NCBI RefSeq assembly: GCF_946885955.1
Contig: NZ_CAMPHI010000005.1
Location: 1-64,000, forward strand
DNA from: an uncultured Pseudomonas sp.
GTDB taxonomy: Bacteria; Pseudomonadota; Gammaproteobacteria; Pseudomonadales; Pseudomonadaceae
DNA length: 64,000 nucleotides
Direction: 5' to 3'
The position numbers and the translations under genes were made by a program. The stretch's first letter is position 1. Each line of letters starts with the position of its first letter. Positions 27,626 to 37,904 of this stretch are shown here, piece by piece. Below the pieces are notes generated by a model, which had not been told where the DNA came from, searched no databases, and saw only the letters and a list, made by a program, of their open reading frames with translations.

Positions 27626-27791
27626 CCGATTGCCAGCGTCGTTCATCTGCGCGATGGTTTGCTGCAACCGCCTGCCGGGCGCTCGCCCGCCTGTAACCTG
27701 TGGCGCATAGCCTCAGCGCCGTCAAAGAGCTATTTCCAGAGTCGATACCGGATTGCCCTATGGATTGGCCGTATAGCGATAAGGATTACTC

Positions 27792-29342
27792 ATGATCGAA
27801 GTCACCTGGATCGCCTTTGCTTTCATTATGGGGCTCGGGGCTCGTTTTATCGGCCTGCCGCCTTTGGTGGGGTATCTGGGAGCAGGTTTCGCGCTGGCCG
27901 GGTTTGGTGACCTGCTTGGCGTCGGTCCGCACGACAGCGCGGCCCTGGGGCATATTGCCCATGTCGGTGTGCTGCTCTTGCTGTTCACCGTGGGTTTGAA
28001 ATTGAAGGTCGGCAATCTGCTGCGCCGCGAGGTGATTGGCGGCGGCCTGCTGCATTTCGCCATTTCCAGCCTGTTTTTTCTGCCGGTGATCGGCTGGCTG
28101 TTCGATCTGCCCTGGCGCCAGGCGTTGCTGATCGCCATCGCGCTCTCGTTCTCCAGCACCGTGTTGGCGGCCAAGGTGCTGGAAAGCAAACGCGAATTGC
28201 GGGCGTTTCACGGACGGGTCGCGATAGGTGTGCTGATTATTCAGGACTTGCTGGCGCTGGTGGTCATGAGCCTGACGGCGGGTGAGTTGCCGTCGCCCTG
28301 GGCGTTGGCGTTGTTCGCGCTGCCGCTGCTGCGCCCAGTGCTGTTTCGCCTGCTCGATGCCAGCGGTCATGAAGAGTTGTTGGTGCTTCTGGGACTGTTG
28401 CTCGCGCTGGTGGCCGGTGGCTATGGCTTCGAGCAGCTCGGCCTCAGTTCGGAGTTGGGCGCGCTGGCTTTCGGCGCCATGTTGGCCAAGCACAAGCGCG
28501 CTGTCGAGCTGGCCAATTCCCTCTGGGGAATCAAGGAGGTGTTTCTCGTCGGCTTCTTCCTGCAGATCGGAATTGGTGGGCTACCGGATGCCCGCACACT
28601 GGCTTTCGCCGTCGCGATGGCGGCGTTGCTACCGTTGAAGGGGACATTGTTCTTCTTCCTGTTTCTGCTGTTTCGCCTGCGTGCGCGTAGTGCTTTTCTT
28701 ACTGGCGTGAGCCTGGCCAACTATAGTGAGTTCGGCCTGATCATGGTCAGCGTGGTGCTGCCGCAATGGATGATTCCATTGGCGATCACCGTGGCGCTTT
28801 CCTTCGTCATTTCGGCACCGCTCAACCGAATCGCCCATCCCTTGTACGAGCGTCTGGCCAGGCGCCTGATTGCCATGGAGCGGGATATCCGGCACCCGGA
28901 TGAGCAGCCAGTGTCGATAGGCGATGCGACGGTTTTGGTCATGGGGATGGGGCGTACGGGCCGTGCCGCCTATGATCACCTGGCGGCAAAGGGGGTGAAG
29001 GTGGTTGGCCTCGACTCGGACCCGGTGGTGATCGAATTTAGCAAGAGTGCCGGGCGTCGGGTGCTGTTCGCCGACGGCGAAGACCAGGTGTTCTGGCAGC
29101 ATCTGGATATGCCCAAAGCCGAAGCGGTGATCCTGGCGCTCAACGACGCCGAGGCGAAGATCATCGCCACTCGTAAACTGCGCGAACGCGGATTCACCGG
29201 TTTGCTGGTGTCTCACTCGCTGTACGAAGACGTCGCCGAGCGTATTCGGGAGGCTGGCGTCGATCACACTTACCTGACGATGAGCGAGGCCGGCAACAGC
29301 CTGGCCGAGCATGTGTGCAGGAAAATACAGCGCGCCGGGTAG
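27792..29342 (+). CDS. KefB/YbaL-type cation:proton antiporter
   Basis: The protein has 516 residues. Residues 1-385 form about 12 membrane helices of the CPA2 antiporter family (ARFIGLPPLVGYLGAGFALAG is cited by its position, residues 15-35; then SFSSTVLAAKVLE). The C-terminal RCK/TrkA-N domain binds a nucleotide (VLVMGMGRTGRAAYDHLAAK, about 375-394, then LDSDP). It probably exports K+ or Na+ in exchange for protons, gated by NAD(H) or glutathione adducts. The gene is rightward and convergent with apt, 9 bases apart. Confidence 0.9.
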   Translation: MIEVTWIAFAFIMGLGARFIGLPPLVGYLGAGFALAGFGDLLGVGPHDSAALGHIAHVGVLLLLFTVGLKLKVGNLLRREVIGGGLLHFAISSLFFLPVIGWLFDLPWRQALLIAIALSFSSTVLAAKVLESKRELRAFHGRVAIGVLIIQDLLALVVMSLTAGELPSPWALALFALPLLRPVLFRLLDASGHEELLVLLGLLLALVAGGYGFEQLGLSSELGALAFGAMLAKHKRAVELANSLWGIKEVFLVGFFLQIGIGGLPDARTLAFAVAMAALLPLKGTLFFFLFLLFRLRARSAFLTGVSLANYSEFGLIMVSVVLPQWMIPLAITVALSFVISAPLNRIAHPLYERLARRLIAMERDIRHPDEQPVSIGDATVLVMGMGRTGRAAYDHLAAKGVKVVGLDSDPVVIEFSKSAGRRVLFADGEDQVFWQHLDMPKAEAVILALNDAEAKIIATRKLRERGFTGLLVSHSLYEDVAERIREAGVDHTYLTMSEAGNSLAEHVCRKIQRAG

Positions 29343-29351
29343 CGGGGCGCG

Positions 29352-29900
29352 TTATTGATCGTCGAGGGCGAAGGCGGTGAGGGTGAACACGGGGATGCCG
29401 GCATCCTGCAATTTTTGCGAGCCGCCCAGCTCCGGCAGGTCGATCATCGCCGCGGCTTCGTGCACGCCGGCGCCCAGGCGCCGGACCAGTTGCGCGGCGG
29501 CCAGGAGCGTGCCGCCGCTGGCGATCAGGTCATCGAACAGCAGGACGCTATCGCCCTCACACAGGCTGTCGGCCTGGACTTCGAGTGAATTGCTGGCGGG
29601 CGCCGGCCCCAGGCGCTCGGCAATCACATCGCCGGGCAGGGTGCCTTGTTTGCGGAACAGGATCAGCGGCTTGTTCAGCTCATACGCGATGATCGAGCCG
29701 ACCAGGAAGCCGCGTGCCTCGATGACCCCGACATGGCTGAATTCGGTCTCGACATAACGCTGGATAAAGCTGTCGGCAACCATGCGCAGTGCGCGAGGCG
29801 ACTGCAGCAGCGGGCTGATATCGCGAAAGATCATGCCCGGCTCGGGAAAGTCCAAAATCGGGCGAATCAGGGTCTTGATGCTGAACTCGTCAAAAATCAT
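29352..29900 (-). CDS. apt: Adenine phosphoribosyltransferase
   Basis: This 182-residue enzyme converts adenine and PRPP to AMP in purine salvage. The start at 29900 ([19 protein letters not shown]) follows AGGA at eight bases and matches the family N-terminus (IRPxxDFPxPGxxFRDI). The PRPP-binding motif is [13 protein letters not shown] (about residues 124-136). It lies just downstream of anr on the same strand with 53 bases between. Confidence 0.95.
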   Translation of the reverse strand: MIFDEFSIKTLIRPILDFPEPGMIFRDISPLLQSPRALRMVADSFIQRYVETEFSHVGVIEARGFLVGSIIAYELNKPLILFRKQGTLPGDVIAERLGPAPASNSLEVQADSLCEGDSVLLFDDLIASGGTLLAAAQLVRRLGAGVHEAAAMIDLPELGGSQKLQDAGIPVFTLTAFALDDQ

Positions 29901-29953
29901 CGCGCAGGTCCTGGATTGGCAGGCCGACAAACACACAGGATACGCCGGTGAAA

Positions 29954-30688
29954 TCAGCCTTCGAGGTTACCGCCGGCCAGAGCGCACAACTCGATGGGGT
30001 CGAGGATATGCACTTCCTTGCCTTCGGCTTCGAGTAGCTTGTTTTGCTGGAAACGGGTGAACACCCGGGACACGGTTTCAACCGCAAGGCCCAGGTAGTT
30101 GCCGATTTCGTTGCGCGACATGGACAGGCGGAACTGATTGGCGGAGAAGCCGCGTGCCCGGAAACGTGCCGATAGGTTGACCAGGAAGGTGGCGATACGT
30201 TCGTCCGCGGTTTTTTTCGACAGCAGCATCATCATCTGTTGATCGTCGCGAATTTCTCGGCTCATGATGCGCATCAACTGGCGTCGCAACTGCGGCAGTT
30301 GCACCGAAAGATCATCCAGGCGATCGAAGGGGATTTCACAGACCGAGGTGGTTTCCAGGGCGATTGCGGAAACCGGATAGGCTTCGCTGTCCATGCCGGA
30401 AAGACCGACCAGCTCGCTGGGTAGATGAAAACCGGTGATCTGTTCTTCGCCGGTATCGCTCAGGCTGAAGGTTTTCAACGCCCCGGAGCGCACCGCGAAT
30501 ACCGAAGCGAAAGCATCGCCCTGACGGAACAGGTACTCGCCTTTCTTCAAGGGGCGACCACGTTTGACGATATCGTCCAGAGCGTCCATGTCTTCCATGT
30601 TCAACGACAGCGGCAGGCACAGGCTGGACAGGCTGCAGTCGTTGCAATGGATCTGATGCGGGCTATGCACCTTGATGCTTTCGGACAT
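29954..30688 (-). CDS. anr: Anaerobic regulator Anr (FNR family)
   Basis: This 244-residue oxygen-sensing activator switches on microaerobic and anaerobic genes. The start at 30688 (MSESIKVH) gives the exact Anr length; the frame extends 42 codons further without similarity. Cysteines C15, C18, C24 and C117 are the [4Fe-4S] ligands. A cyclic-nucleotide-like sensor domain is followed by a long dimer helix and the Crp-type helix-turn-helix [20 protein letters not shown], whose E and R residues contact TTGAT half sites. Its likely targets in this window are hemN and cco2. Confidence 0.96.
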   Translation of the reverse strand: MSESIKVHSPHQIHCNDCSLSSLCLPLSLNMEDMDALDDIVKRGRPLKKGEYLFRQGDAFASVFAVRSGALKTFSLSDTGEEQITGFHLPSELVGLSGMDSEAYPVSAIALETTSVCEIPFDRLDDLSVQLPQLRRQLMRIMSREIRDDQQMMMLLSKKTADERIATFLVNLSARFRARGFSANQFRLSMSRNEIGNYLGLAVETVSRVFTRFQQNKLLEAEGKEVHILDPIELCALAGGNLEG

Positions 30689-30901
30689 CTTCTTGATTCC
30701 CGGAAATGAACTCTGAATGCTCGCTAGATTACAGCAGGGTAGCGGCCTCAGCCAGTCAAGGCGTGGGCTAACCTGCCGGCGAAATGTATCCCAATGGTTA
30801 CTGCCAATGGGCATACGTTATTGTTCGAAGCCTATTACCGATGGGGGCGGTGTCAAGCTGTTCATGCGCGCGGAGTGCCGCCGGGAGCAGCATTCGCGCA
30901 T

Positions 30902-32284
30902 TTAAATGACGCGGGAAAATAGTCGGTCGTTCTGCTCGCTCAGGTAACGGTCGAACAGCATGCACACCGAGCGTACCAGCAGACGTCCGGGCGGTTGCAC
31001 GTCGATGCCCTGGATATCGAGGCGGATCAGGCCATCCTGGGCCATTTTCTGCAGCTGCGGCCAGATATCGGCGAAATAATCGCGGAAGACAATGCCGTGG
31101 GCTTTTTCGATTTCGGTGAAATCCAGGCGGAAATTACACAGCAACTGTTGTATGACCGCACGTCGCAGCAGATCGTCCGCGCTGCAGCGCAGGCCGCGCT
31201 CGGTCGCCAGCTGTTGGGTATTCAGGGCTTGCTGATAGTGATTCAGATCGATGGCGTTCTGGCAGTACAGGTCGCCGATCTGGCTGATCGCCGATACGCC
31301 GAGACCGAGCAGATCGCAATGACCGTGAGTGGTATAGCCCTGAAAATTACGTTGCAGGCGGCCATCTTCCTGGGCGCTGGCCAGTTCGTCGTCGGGCAGG
31401 GCGAAGTGATCCATGCCGATGTAGCGGTAACCCGCCGCGTTGAGTTGAGCGATGCTGTTTTGCAGGATCATTAATTTATCCGTAGCGCAGGGCAATTCGC
31501 TCTCATCGATGCGGCGTTGGGCGATAAAGCGTTCGGGCAGGTGCACGTAGTTGAATAGCGACAAACGGTCGGGTTGCAGTGCAATGATCTCGTCGAGGGT
31601 CTGGGCAAAACTGGCCGGGGTTTGCTTGGGCAGGCCGTAGATCAAGTCGATATTCAACGAGCGGAACTGCAGCGTGTGCGCGGCATCGACGATGGAGCGG
31701 GTCTCTTCCAGGGTTTGCAGGCGATTGACCGCACGTTGCACGGCCGGGTCGAGGTCCTGCACACCGATGCTGATGCCATTGAAGCCCAGTTCGCGAAGCA
31801 AGCCCATGGTTGACCAGTCGGTTTCGCGCGGGTCTATTTCGATGCTGTAGTCGCCGGAATCGTCATCTAAAAGGTGGAAATGCTCGCGCAGCTTAGCCAT
31901 CAACTGGCGCAGTTCGTCATGGCTGAGAAAGGTTGGCGTGCCGCCGCCCAGGTGCAGTTGCTCGACGGTCTGGCGTCGATCGAGCTGGCGCCCGAGCATG
32001 GTCATCTCATGTTCCAGCGCATGCAAATAGGGCTGGGCGCGCCCGCGGTCCTTGGTGATCACCTTGTTGCAGACGCAGTAATAGCAGGCATGCGCGCAGA
32101 ACGGCAGATGCACGTATAGCGACAGCGGGCGTAGCGCCTTGCGGCTATCGCGCAGCGCATGCAGCAGGTCGAGCGGGCCTATCCCGGGATGGAACTGCAG
32201 GGCTGTGGGGTAGGAGGTATAGCGCGGACCGACCTGATCGTAACGGTGGATCAGGTCGCTATCCCAATGGGTGGCATCGAACAT
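30902..32284 (-). CDS. hemN: Oxygen-independent coproporphyrinogen III oxidase
   Basis: This 460-residue radical SAM enzyme decarboxylates coproporphyrinogen III without oxygen in haem synthesis. The cluster motif CAHACYYCVC gives C63, C67 and C70 for the [4Fe-4S] cluster, plus C72. GGGTPTF and the family-specific N-terminus (RYDQVGPRYTSYPTALQF, near residues 14-31) mark true HemN rather than HemW. It stands upstream of anr and downstream of the cco accessory genes. An ANR-box-like palindrome lies about 60 bases ahead of the start. Confidence 0.96.
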   Translation of the reverse strand: MFDATHWDSDLIHRYDQVGPRYTSYPTALQFHPGIGPLDLLHALRDSRKALRPLSLYVHLPFCAHACYYCVCNKVITKDRGRAQPYLHALEHEMTMLGRQLDRRQTVEQLHLGGGTPTFLSHDELRQLMAKLREHFHLLDDDSGDYSIEIDPRETDWSTMGLLRELGFNGISIGVQDLDPAVQRAVNRLQTLEETRSIVDAAHTLQFRSLNIDLIYGLPKQTPASFAQTLDEIIALQPDRLSLFNYVHLPERFIAQRRIDESELPCATDKLMILQNSIAQLNAAGYRYIGMDHFALPDDELASAQEDGRLQRNFQGYTTHGHCDLLGLGVSAISQIGDLYCQNAIDLNHYQQALNTQQLATERGLRCSADDLLRRAVIQQLLCNFRLDFTEIEKAHGIVFRDYFADIWPQLQKMAQDGLIRLDIQGIDVQPPGRLLVRSVCMLFDRYLSEQNDRLFSRVI

Positions 32285-32345
32285 GCGGGCGTTCCCGGAT
32301 TGACTGTCAATGCCAAGAGTCTAAGAGCGCGCCGTCGGGCTTGTT

Positions 32346-32359
32346 TTGACCTGGGTCAT
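32346..32359. promoter_or_regulatory. ANR-box-like site upstream of hemN
   Basis: TTGACCTGGGTCAT matches 7 of the 10 fixed bases of TTGAT-N4-ATCAA. The spacing from the hemN start (about 62 bases) suits activation by Anr, which is known to control hemN in Pseudomonas. The site itself is a weak match. Confidence 0.45.
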
Positions 32360-32436
32360 GGCTCCGCAGGCTGCACCCAGGCGAGAGGCACCGGGGCTTG
32401 TAGCCTGCCGCTATCGGCTTGCGGCCCGTGATCGCC

Positions 32437-33120
32437 TCAATGTCCCATCAGCCAATGCCGATGGGGGCCGGGCAGGGTCCAGAGGCCGAAGAGAATCACC
32501 AGAATACCGCCGGCCATGCGCACCCCACGTTCGCGCAGCAATCTCGCAATGCGTTCAGCGGCCAGGCCGGTGGCGAGCAATACCGGTAGGGTGCCAATGC
32601 CGAACGCCAGCATCAGCGCCGCACTGTCGAGGGCGTCGCCCTGGCTGGAAGCCCAAAGCAAGGTGCTGTATACCAGGCCGCATGGCAGCCAGCCCCACAG
32701 GCCTCCGAGCATCAACGCCCGCGGGATGCTGGTGACCGGCATAAAGCGGTGCGTCAATGGCTGGATATAGCGCCACAGCCCGCGGCCAAGCGCTTCGATG
32801 CGGGTGAGCCCACTCCACCAGCCCGCGAGATAGAGACCCATGGCGATCAGCAGCAGCGCCGCGACTATCCGCAGCAGCATTGCCGCCGGGCTGTTGGTGA
32901 CGGCCCAGCCGGCCAGGCCAAGCAGCAGTCCGGCGAGGCTGTAGCTGCCGATACGCCCCAGGTTGTAGGCCAGCAACAGTTTGAAGCGTCGCCCGCGTTG
33001 TTCGGCGGGAATGGCCAGGGTCAGCGCGCTCATCAAGCCGCCACACATACCCAGGCAATGACCGCCGCCGAGCAGGCCGAGGATCAGCGCGGACAATAGC
33101 AGGGGCGCCAGTTCAAGCAT
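32437..33120 (-). CDS. TauE/SafE-like membrane protein of the cco accessory cluster
   Basis: The protein has 227 residues from the ATG at 33120. Six to seven hydrophobic helices include the motif GGGHCLGMCGGL near the N-terminus and GWLPCGLVYSTLLWA in the middle. This cysteine-containing pattern is found in the DsbD-like/UreH family often encoded beside ccoS and ccoI, with a proposed role in copper or redox handling for cbb3 assembly. Its start overlaps the ccoS end by eight bases. Transport substrate is unknown. Confidence 0.85.
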   Translation of the reverse strand: MLELAPLLLSALILGLLGGGHCLGMCGGLMSALTLAIPAEQRGRRFKLLLAYNLGRIGSYSLAGLLLGLAGWAVTNSPAAMLLRIVAALLLIAMGLYLAGWWSGLTRIEALGRGLWRYIQPLTHRFMPVTSIPRALMLGGLWGWLPCGLVYSTLLWASSQGDALDSAALMLAFGIGTLPVLLATGLAAERIARLLRERGVRMAGGILVILFGLWTLPGPHRHWLMGH

Positions 33121-33331
33121 CGGTTTTGCGCTCGTTGCCCGCGTCCGCCTGCGGCTGATTGTTTTTGCTGGTGCCGGCGACATGCATCGGGTCTTCGTCG
33201 TCGAACAGAATGCTGTGGGCCGGGCCGTCGAGATCGTCGTACTGACCGCTGTCAACCGCCCAGAAGAACAACCAGATGGCGAAGGCGACCAGAACGATCG
33301 CCACGGGAATCAGAATATAGAGTGCGGGCAT
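33113..33331 (-). CDS. ccoS: cbb3 oxidase assembly protein CcoS
   Basis: The protein has 72 residues: one N-terminal membrane helix (ALYILIPVAIVLVAFAIWLFFWA, residues 3-25) ending in the family motif FWAVDSGQYDDLDGPAHSIL, then a polar tail. CcoS is required for inserting cofactors into the cbb3 oxidase. The start at 33331 follows GGAG. It lies between ccoI and the TauE-like gene and overlaps the latter. Confidence 0.93.
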   Translation of the reverse strand: MPALYILIPVAIVLVAFAIWLFFWAVDSGQYDDLDGPAHSILFDDEDPMHVAGTSKNNQPQADAGNERKTDA

Positions 33332-33389
33332 GGGGTCTCCTGGCGGCTGCTCGAGGGACGATCTGTGCGGTCCGGCGGGGTATGGATAC

Positions 33390-35810
33390 TCACGTCGGAG
33401 CGTTCGACGTACGGACACGGGTTAGGCGCAAGGCATTGAGCACCACCAGCAGCGAGCTGAGTGACATGCCCAGTGCCGCCCAGATCGGTGTGACCCAGCC
33501 GAGCGCGGCGAACGGCAGAACCAGGCCATTGTACAGGCTGGCCCAAGCCAGGTTTTCGATGATGATCCGCCGGGTCCGCCGCGCCACCGCGAAAGCCTGT
33601 ATCAGGCTGCTCAGGCGATTGGACAGCAAGACCGCGTCGGCACTGGTTTTCGCCAGATCGGTGGCGCTGCCCATGGCCACGCTGATGTCGGCTGCCGCCA
33701 ATGTTGGCACATCGTTGACGCCGTCGCCGAGCATCAATACGCGATGGCCCTGAGCATGCAGCTTCTGCAGTTCGGCGAGCTTGGCGTCCGGTGTCAGGCC
33801 GCCCTGCGCCTGCTCGATCCCGAGTTGCTGGGCGATTTCACCGACCATCGGCGAGCTGTCGCCCGACAGCAGCAAAATCTGCCAGCCACGGGCGCGACAG
33901 GCATCGATCAGCGCGGGCGCATCCTCGCGCAGGCGGTCGTCAAGCACCAGCCAGGCCAGCGGCCCGCGATCATCGCCGAGGAGCAACCATTGGCCGTGTG
34001 TCCCGGGAATCGTCGGTGTCGACTGGCCACTGAGCTGGCTAACGAATGCCGGCTGGCCGATGCGCAAGCGCTGGCCGGCGACCTGGCCCTGCAAGCCGAG
34101 GCCCGCCACGTTTTCGACATTGTCGGCGGCTTGCGCGGCGCGACCAAAAGCGCGCGCAATCGGGTGTTCGGAACGGTTCTCCAGGGCGGCGGCCAGCGCC
34201 AGGCAGCTGTCGCTGTCGAGTTGCCCCACCGGGATGATCGATCTCAGGGTCAGGCGACCCTCGGTCAGGGTGCCGGTCTTGTCGACGATGACCGTGTCGA
34301 TCTGGTTCAACCCTTCCAGCACATGGCCGCGGGTCAATAGTAGGCCGAGCTTGTGCAGACTGCCCGTGGCCGCGGTCAGGGCTGTCGGTGTGGCCAGGGC
34401 CAGGGCGCAGGGGCAGGTGGCGACCAGCAGGGCGAGGACGATCCAGAAGGCCCGCGCCGGATCCAGTTGCCACCAGATCAGGCCAACCAGTGCGGCGGCG
34501 GCCAGTACGACCAGCAGAAACCACTGCGCCACCCGGTCGGCCACTTCCGCCAGGCGCGGTTTTTCGTTCTGCGCCCGCTCGAGTAGACGCACTATGGCGG
34601 AGAGCCGGGTGGCGTCGCCGAGGGCCAGCACTTCTATCGTCAGCGGCCCCTCGACGTTCAGCGTGCCGGCGGTAACGCCATCGCCGATCGTGCGCGGCAG
34701 GGGCAGGTATTCGCCGGTCAGCAGGGATTCGTCGACGCTCGATTGGCCGTCGACGATGCGTCCGTCCGCAGGCAGCAGGGCGCCGGGCGGCACCAGGACG
34801 CGATCGCCGACCTGCAGTTCGCTGAGCAAGATGCGCTGGCTCTGGCCGTCATCAAGCAGGCGCAGGCAGGAGGCCGGTAGCAGGTTGACCAATTGCGCCG
34901 TAGCTGCAGCCGTGCGTTCGCGTGCGCGGCGTTCCAGATAGCGCCCGGCGAGGAGAAACAGGGCAAACATGCCGACCGCATCGAAGTACAGCTCGCCCTG
35001 GCCGGTCACTGTTGACCAGATGCCGGCGATATAGGCGCCGCCGATAGCCAGCGATACCGATACGTCCATGGTCAGGTGACGGGTGCGCAGGTCGCGCAGC
35101 GCGCCGCGGAAAAACTGCCCGCAGCAATAGAACACGATGGGCGTGGCGAGAAACAGGCTGACCCAGCGCAGAATGATGTCCAGCTCGGGGGAGAGGTCGA
35201 TGTTGAACTCCGGCCAGGTGGCCATGCTCGCCATCATCACCTGCATCCAGAGCATGCCGGCCACTCCCAGCTCGCGCATCGCCCGGCGGTTTTCGCGCTG
35301 CAGCTGTTCGGCGGCGGCATCGGCCTGCCAGGGGTGGCCGACATAACCGATCTTGCGTAGCTCCTTGAGCAATTGGCTGAGCGCCAGCTGGCTATCGGCC
35401 CAGCGTACATGCAGGCGCTGGTTGGACAGATTCAGCTGCGCCTCGGCGACGCCGGGCAGGTTGCGCAGGTGCTTTTCGATCAGCCAGCCACAGGCGGCGC
35501 AACTGATGCCTTCGATCAGCAGGCGCGTCTCACTCAACTCACCGTGCTGTTCGACGAAGGGCGCGCGGACCTCTTCGCGGTCGTACAGCGCCAGTTCGTC
35601 GGGTAGCGCCTGCGGTAGGTTCTGCGGGTTGGCGGCATTTTCACTGCGATGCTTGTAATAGTGCTCAAGGCCGCCGGCGACTATGGATTCGGCGACCGCC
35701 TGGCAGCCGGGGCAGCACAGCTCGCGCTGCTCGCCGAGCACCTCGGCCTGGAAGCGGCTGCCGGCGGGCACCGGCAAGCCGCAGTGGTAGCAGGGGATCG
35801 GATTAGCCAT
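33390..35810 (-). CDS. ccoI: Copper-exporting P1B-type ATPase CcoI
   Basis: This 806-residue P-type ATPase moves copper across the inner membrane for assembly of the cbb3 Cu-B centre. N-terminal cysteines (CYHCG and CCPGC) precede a heavy-metal-associated domain with GISCAACG (C104, C107). Eight membrane helices follow. The sixth helix carries CPC (about residue 465); the phosphorylation motif DKTGTLTEG is at about 510, and GDGVNDVPTL is in the hinge. Extra N-terminal cysteines and operon position identify it as CcoI/FixI rather than a CopA detoxifier. Confidence 0.95.
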   Translation of the reverse strand: MANPIPCYHCGLPVPAGSRFQAEVLGEQRELCCPGCQAVAESIVAGGLEHYYKHRSENAANPQNLPQALPDELALYDREEVRAPFVEQHGELSETRLLIEGISCAACGWLIEKHLRNLPGVAEAQLNLSNQRLHVRWADSQLALSQLLKELRKIGYVGHPWQADAAAEQLQRENRRAMRELGVAGMLWMQVMMASMATWPEFNIDLSPELDIILRWVSLFLATPIVFYCCGQFFRGALRDLRTRHLTMDVSVSLAIGGAYIAGIWSTVTGQGELYFDAVGMFALFLLAGRYLERRARERTAAATAQLVNLLPASCLRLLDDGQSQRILLSELQVGDRVLVPPGALLPADGRIVDGQSSVDESLLTGEYLPLPRTIGDGVTAGTLNVEGPLTIEVLALGDATRLSAIVRLLERAQNEKPRLAEVADRVAQWFLLVVLAAAALVGLIWWQLDPARAFWIVLALLVATCPCALALATPTALTAATGSLHKLGLLLTRGHVLEGLNQIDTVIVDKTGTLTEGRLTLRSIIPVGQLDSDSCLALAAALENRSEHPIARAFGRAAQAADNVENVAGLGLQGQVAGQRLRIGQPAFVSQLSGQSTPTIPGTHGQWLLLGDDRGPLAWLVLDDRLREDAPALIDACRARGWQILLLSGDSSPMVGEIAQQLGIEQAQGGLTPDAKLAELQKLHAQGHRVLMLGDGVNDVPTLAAADISVAMGSATDLAKTSADAVLLSNRLSSLIQAFAVARRTRRIIIENLAWASLYNGLVLPFAALGWVTPIWAALGMSLSSLLVVLNALRLTRVRTSNAPT

Positions 35811-35834
35811 TGCGACGCAATCTATCGCCTGTTG

Positions 35835-36341
35835 TCACTGCTGGTGGCCGATGAAGATGGGCTTGCCGGCCTCCAGGGTGCGCTCTTCGAACAGGCGCCA
35901 GTCCTTGCCGCCTTCCTGGCCGATCAGCTCGACGAAGCGCCGGCCCTCGACCACATCCTGCATTTGTCCTCGGTAGAGCCCCTCGCCCTGGGGCTGCAGG
36001 ATGATCCGACGGTCTCGCTCGGGTTGGGTCGGCGAAAGCAGGTTGAGAACCAGCTGCGCGGGGCCGCTGAAACCCTGCAGGCGCAGCTCGGCGATACCGC
36101 GCTCCTGATCGAGGTCGATGGTGGCGCGCAGTTGCAGTTGCTTGGCCAGCTTTTCCCGCTCCAGCGACTGGTTGATGCCCTTGCCGACGTCGTAGTAGTC
36201 ATCGGAGATCAGGCCGGGTGGGTTGAGCGTGGCGAATATCAGCATCGACCCGCCCTGGATCACCGACAGCCCCAGTAGGCCGATGATGAACCACGGCCAG
36301 AGTTGCTTGTACCAGGGTTTGACTACAGTTTGTTCGGGCAT
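35835..36341 (-). CDS. ccoH: cbb3 oxidase assembly protein CcoH (FixH)
   Basis: The protein has 168 residues: one N-terminal membrane helix (about 14-36, [20 protein letters not shown]) then a periplasmic beta-rich domain starting [18 protein letters not shown]. This matches the FixH family, which is needed for stable assembly of the oxidase. It lies between ccoG and ccoI, its standard place, with short gaps on both sides suggesting cotranscription. Confidence 0.92.
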   Translation of the reverse strand: MPEQTVVKPWYKQLWPWFIIGLLGLSVIQGGSMLIFATLNPPGLISDDYYDVGKGINQSLEREKLAKQLQLRATIDLDQERGIAELRLQGFSGPAQLVLNLLSPTQPERDRRIILQPQGEGLYRGQMQDVVEGRRFVELIGQEGGKDWRLFEERTLEAGKPIFIGHQQ

Positions 36342-36355
36342 GCTGTGTGTTTCTC

Positions 36356-37768
36356 TTAGCGGACGCTGGGGCCGATAAAGCGGCTGTCGGCATCGTTATT
36401 GATGTTCGCGTCGTCTATAGCGCGGACACGGAACATGATTTCATTGGTGCTGGAAGGCAGTTTTTCCGGCTCGATCGACAACTCGATCGGTAGCGACAGC
36501 ACTTCGCCGGCCTGGGCGGTGACTTCATGCTTGCCTTCGTATACCAGGCCATCCAGGCCACTGGCTTCGATAACGTAGGTGACGTCGCGCTGGGCCTTGT
36601 TCATGATTTTCAGGGTGTAGACGTTCTCGATCCGGCCCTCTTCGTTCTCGCGATAGAGCACGCGGTCCTTGATCACGTCGAGTTCGACCAGCGAACGCTC
36701 ATGAACCGCCCAGGCGAACAGTCCCATCATCGCCGTCAGGGCCACGGCGTAGCCGATCAGGCGCGGACGGGCCAGGTGGGTCTTCTTGCCGGACAGATTG
36801 TGTTCGGTGGTGTAGCTGATCAGTCCCTTCGGATAGTCCATCTTCTCCATGATGCTGTCGCAGGCGTCGATACAGGCGGCGCAGCCGATGCACTCGATCT
36901 GCAGGCCGTCGCGAATATCGATGCCGGTCGGGCAGACCTGCACGCACATCTTGCAGTCGATGCAGTCGCCGAGGCCTTGGGCCTTGTAGTCGGCGTCCTT
37001 GCGCCGTGGCCCGCGCTGTTCGCCGCGACGCGGGTCGTAGGAAACGATCAGCGTGTCCTGGTCGAACATCACGCTCTGGAAGCGCGCGTACGGGCACATG
37101 TAGATGCACACCTGTTCGCGCAGCCAGCCGGCGTTGCCATAGGTGGCGAGGGTAAAGAAGGCGACCCAGAACAGTGCCCAGCCGCTGGATTCAAGGGTGA
37201 ACAGCTCGACGATCAGCTCGCGAATCGGGGTGAAGTAGCCAACGAAGGTGATGGCGGTGATTAGCGATACGCCAATCCATATACCGTGCTTGGCCAGCTT
37301 GCGCAGGAACTTCTGGCCGGTCAGCGGCGCTTTGTCGAGTTTCATGCGCTGGTTGCGATCGCCTTCGGTGACCTTCTCCGCCCACATGAACACCCAGGTG
37401 AACACACTCTGCGGGCAGGTATAGCCACACCAGACCCGGCCGGCGAACACGGTAATGAAGAACAGGCCGAAGGCGCAGATGATCAGCAGCCAGGACAGCA
37501 GAACGAAGTCCTGTGGCCAGTAAGTCGAGCCGAAGATGTAGAACTTGCGCTCGGGCAGGTTCCACCAGACGGCCTGGCGACCATTCCAGGTGAGCCAGAC
37601 GGTACCGAAATACAGGAGGAAGAGGGCGGCGCCACCGAGCATGCGCAGATTGCGGAAAATACCGGTGAAAGCGCGGGTGTAGATTTTTTCTCGATTGGCG
37701 TAAAGGTCGACGGATTCGACCTTGGCCGGGGCAGGCGTGACGTCTTTAACGGGAATCTGTGAGCTCAT
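36356..37768 (-). CDS. ccoG: cbb3 oxidase accessory protein CcoG (FixG)
   Basis: This 470-residue membrane ferredoxin-like protein is proposed to reduce copper for oxidase assembly. Several membrane helices lie in the first half ([19 protein letters not shown], then [16 protein letters not shown]). Two [4Fe-4S] cysteine sets follow at about residues 262-300 ([12 protein letters not shown] and [12 protein letters not shown]). The C-terminal part is a periplasmic immunoglobulin-like domain. I start it at the third of three nearby ATGs (37768, [10 protein letters not shown]), as other CcoG proteins begin similarly; 37771 and 37780 are possible. Confidence 0.94.
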   Translation of the reverse strand: MSSQIPVKDVTPAPAKVESVDLYANREKIYTRAFTGIFRNLRMLGGAALFLLYFGTVWLTWNGRQAVWWNLPERKFYIFGSTYWPQDFVLLSWLLIICAFGLFFITVFAGRVWCGYTCPQSVFTWVFMWAEKVTEGDRNQRMKLDKAPLTGQKFLRKLAKHGIWIGVSLITAITFVGYFTPIRELIVELFTLESSGWALFWVAFFTLATYGNAGWLREQVCIYMCPYARFQSVMFDQDTLIVSYDPRRGEQRGPRRKDADYKAQGLGDCIDCKMCVQVCPTGIDIRDGLQIECIGCAACIDACDSIMEKMDYPKGLISYTTEHNLSGKKTHLARPRLIGYAVALTAMMGLFAWAVHERSLVELDVIKDRVLYRENEEGRIENVYTLKIMNKAQRDVTYVIEASGLDGLVYEGKHEVTAQAGEVLSLPIELSIEPEKLPSSTNEIMFRVRAIDDANINNDADSRFIGPSVR

Positions 37769-37856
37769 CATTCGTACCACAGCGGTTGGTTGGCCGCCTC
37801 GGCCGATATGTGCCGGCCGAGGTCAATTCACGGTATCGCTATGGTACGCCTGAGAG

Positions 37857-37896
37857 GTCCCGCTCGGGTGCGACAGGGGGTCGCGTCGGGCGGGAC
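37857..37896. other. Hairpin between ccoP1 and ccoG
   Basis: GTCCCGC at 37857-37863 and GCGGGAC at 37890-37896 are the ends of a long imperfect stem that also pairs GTGCGAC with GTCGCG. On the transcribed (minus) strand no T-run follows, so it is more likely an mRNA-stabilising or attenuating structure than a full terminator. Confidence 0.5.
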
Positions 37897-37904
37897 AGGA
37901 GAGG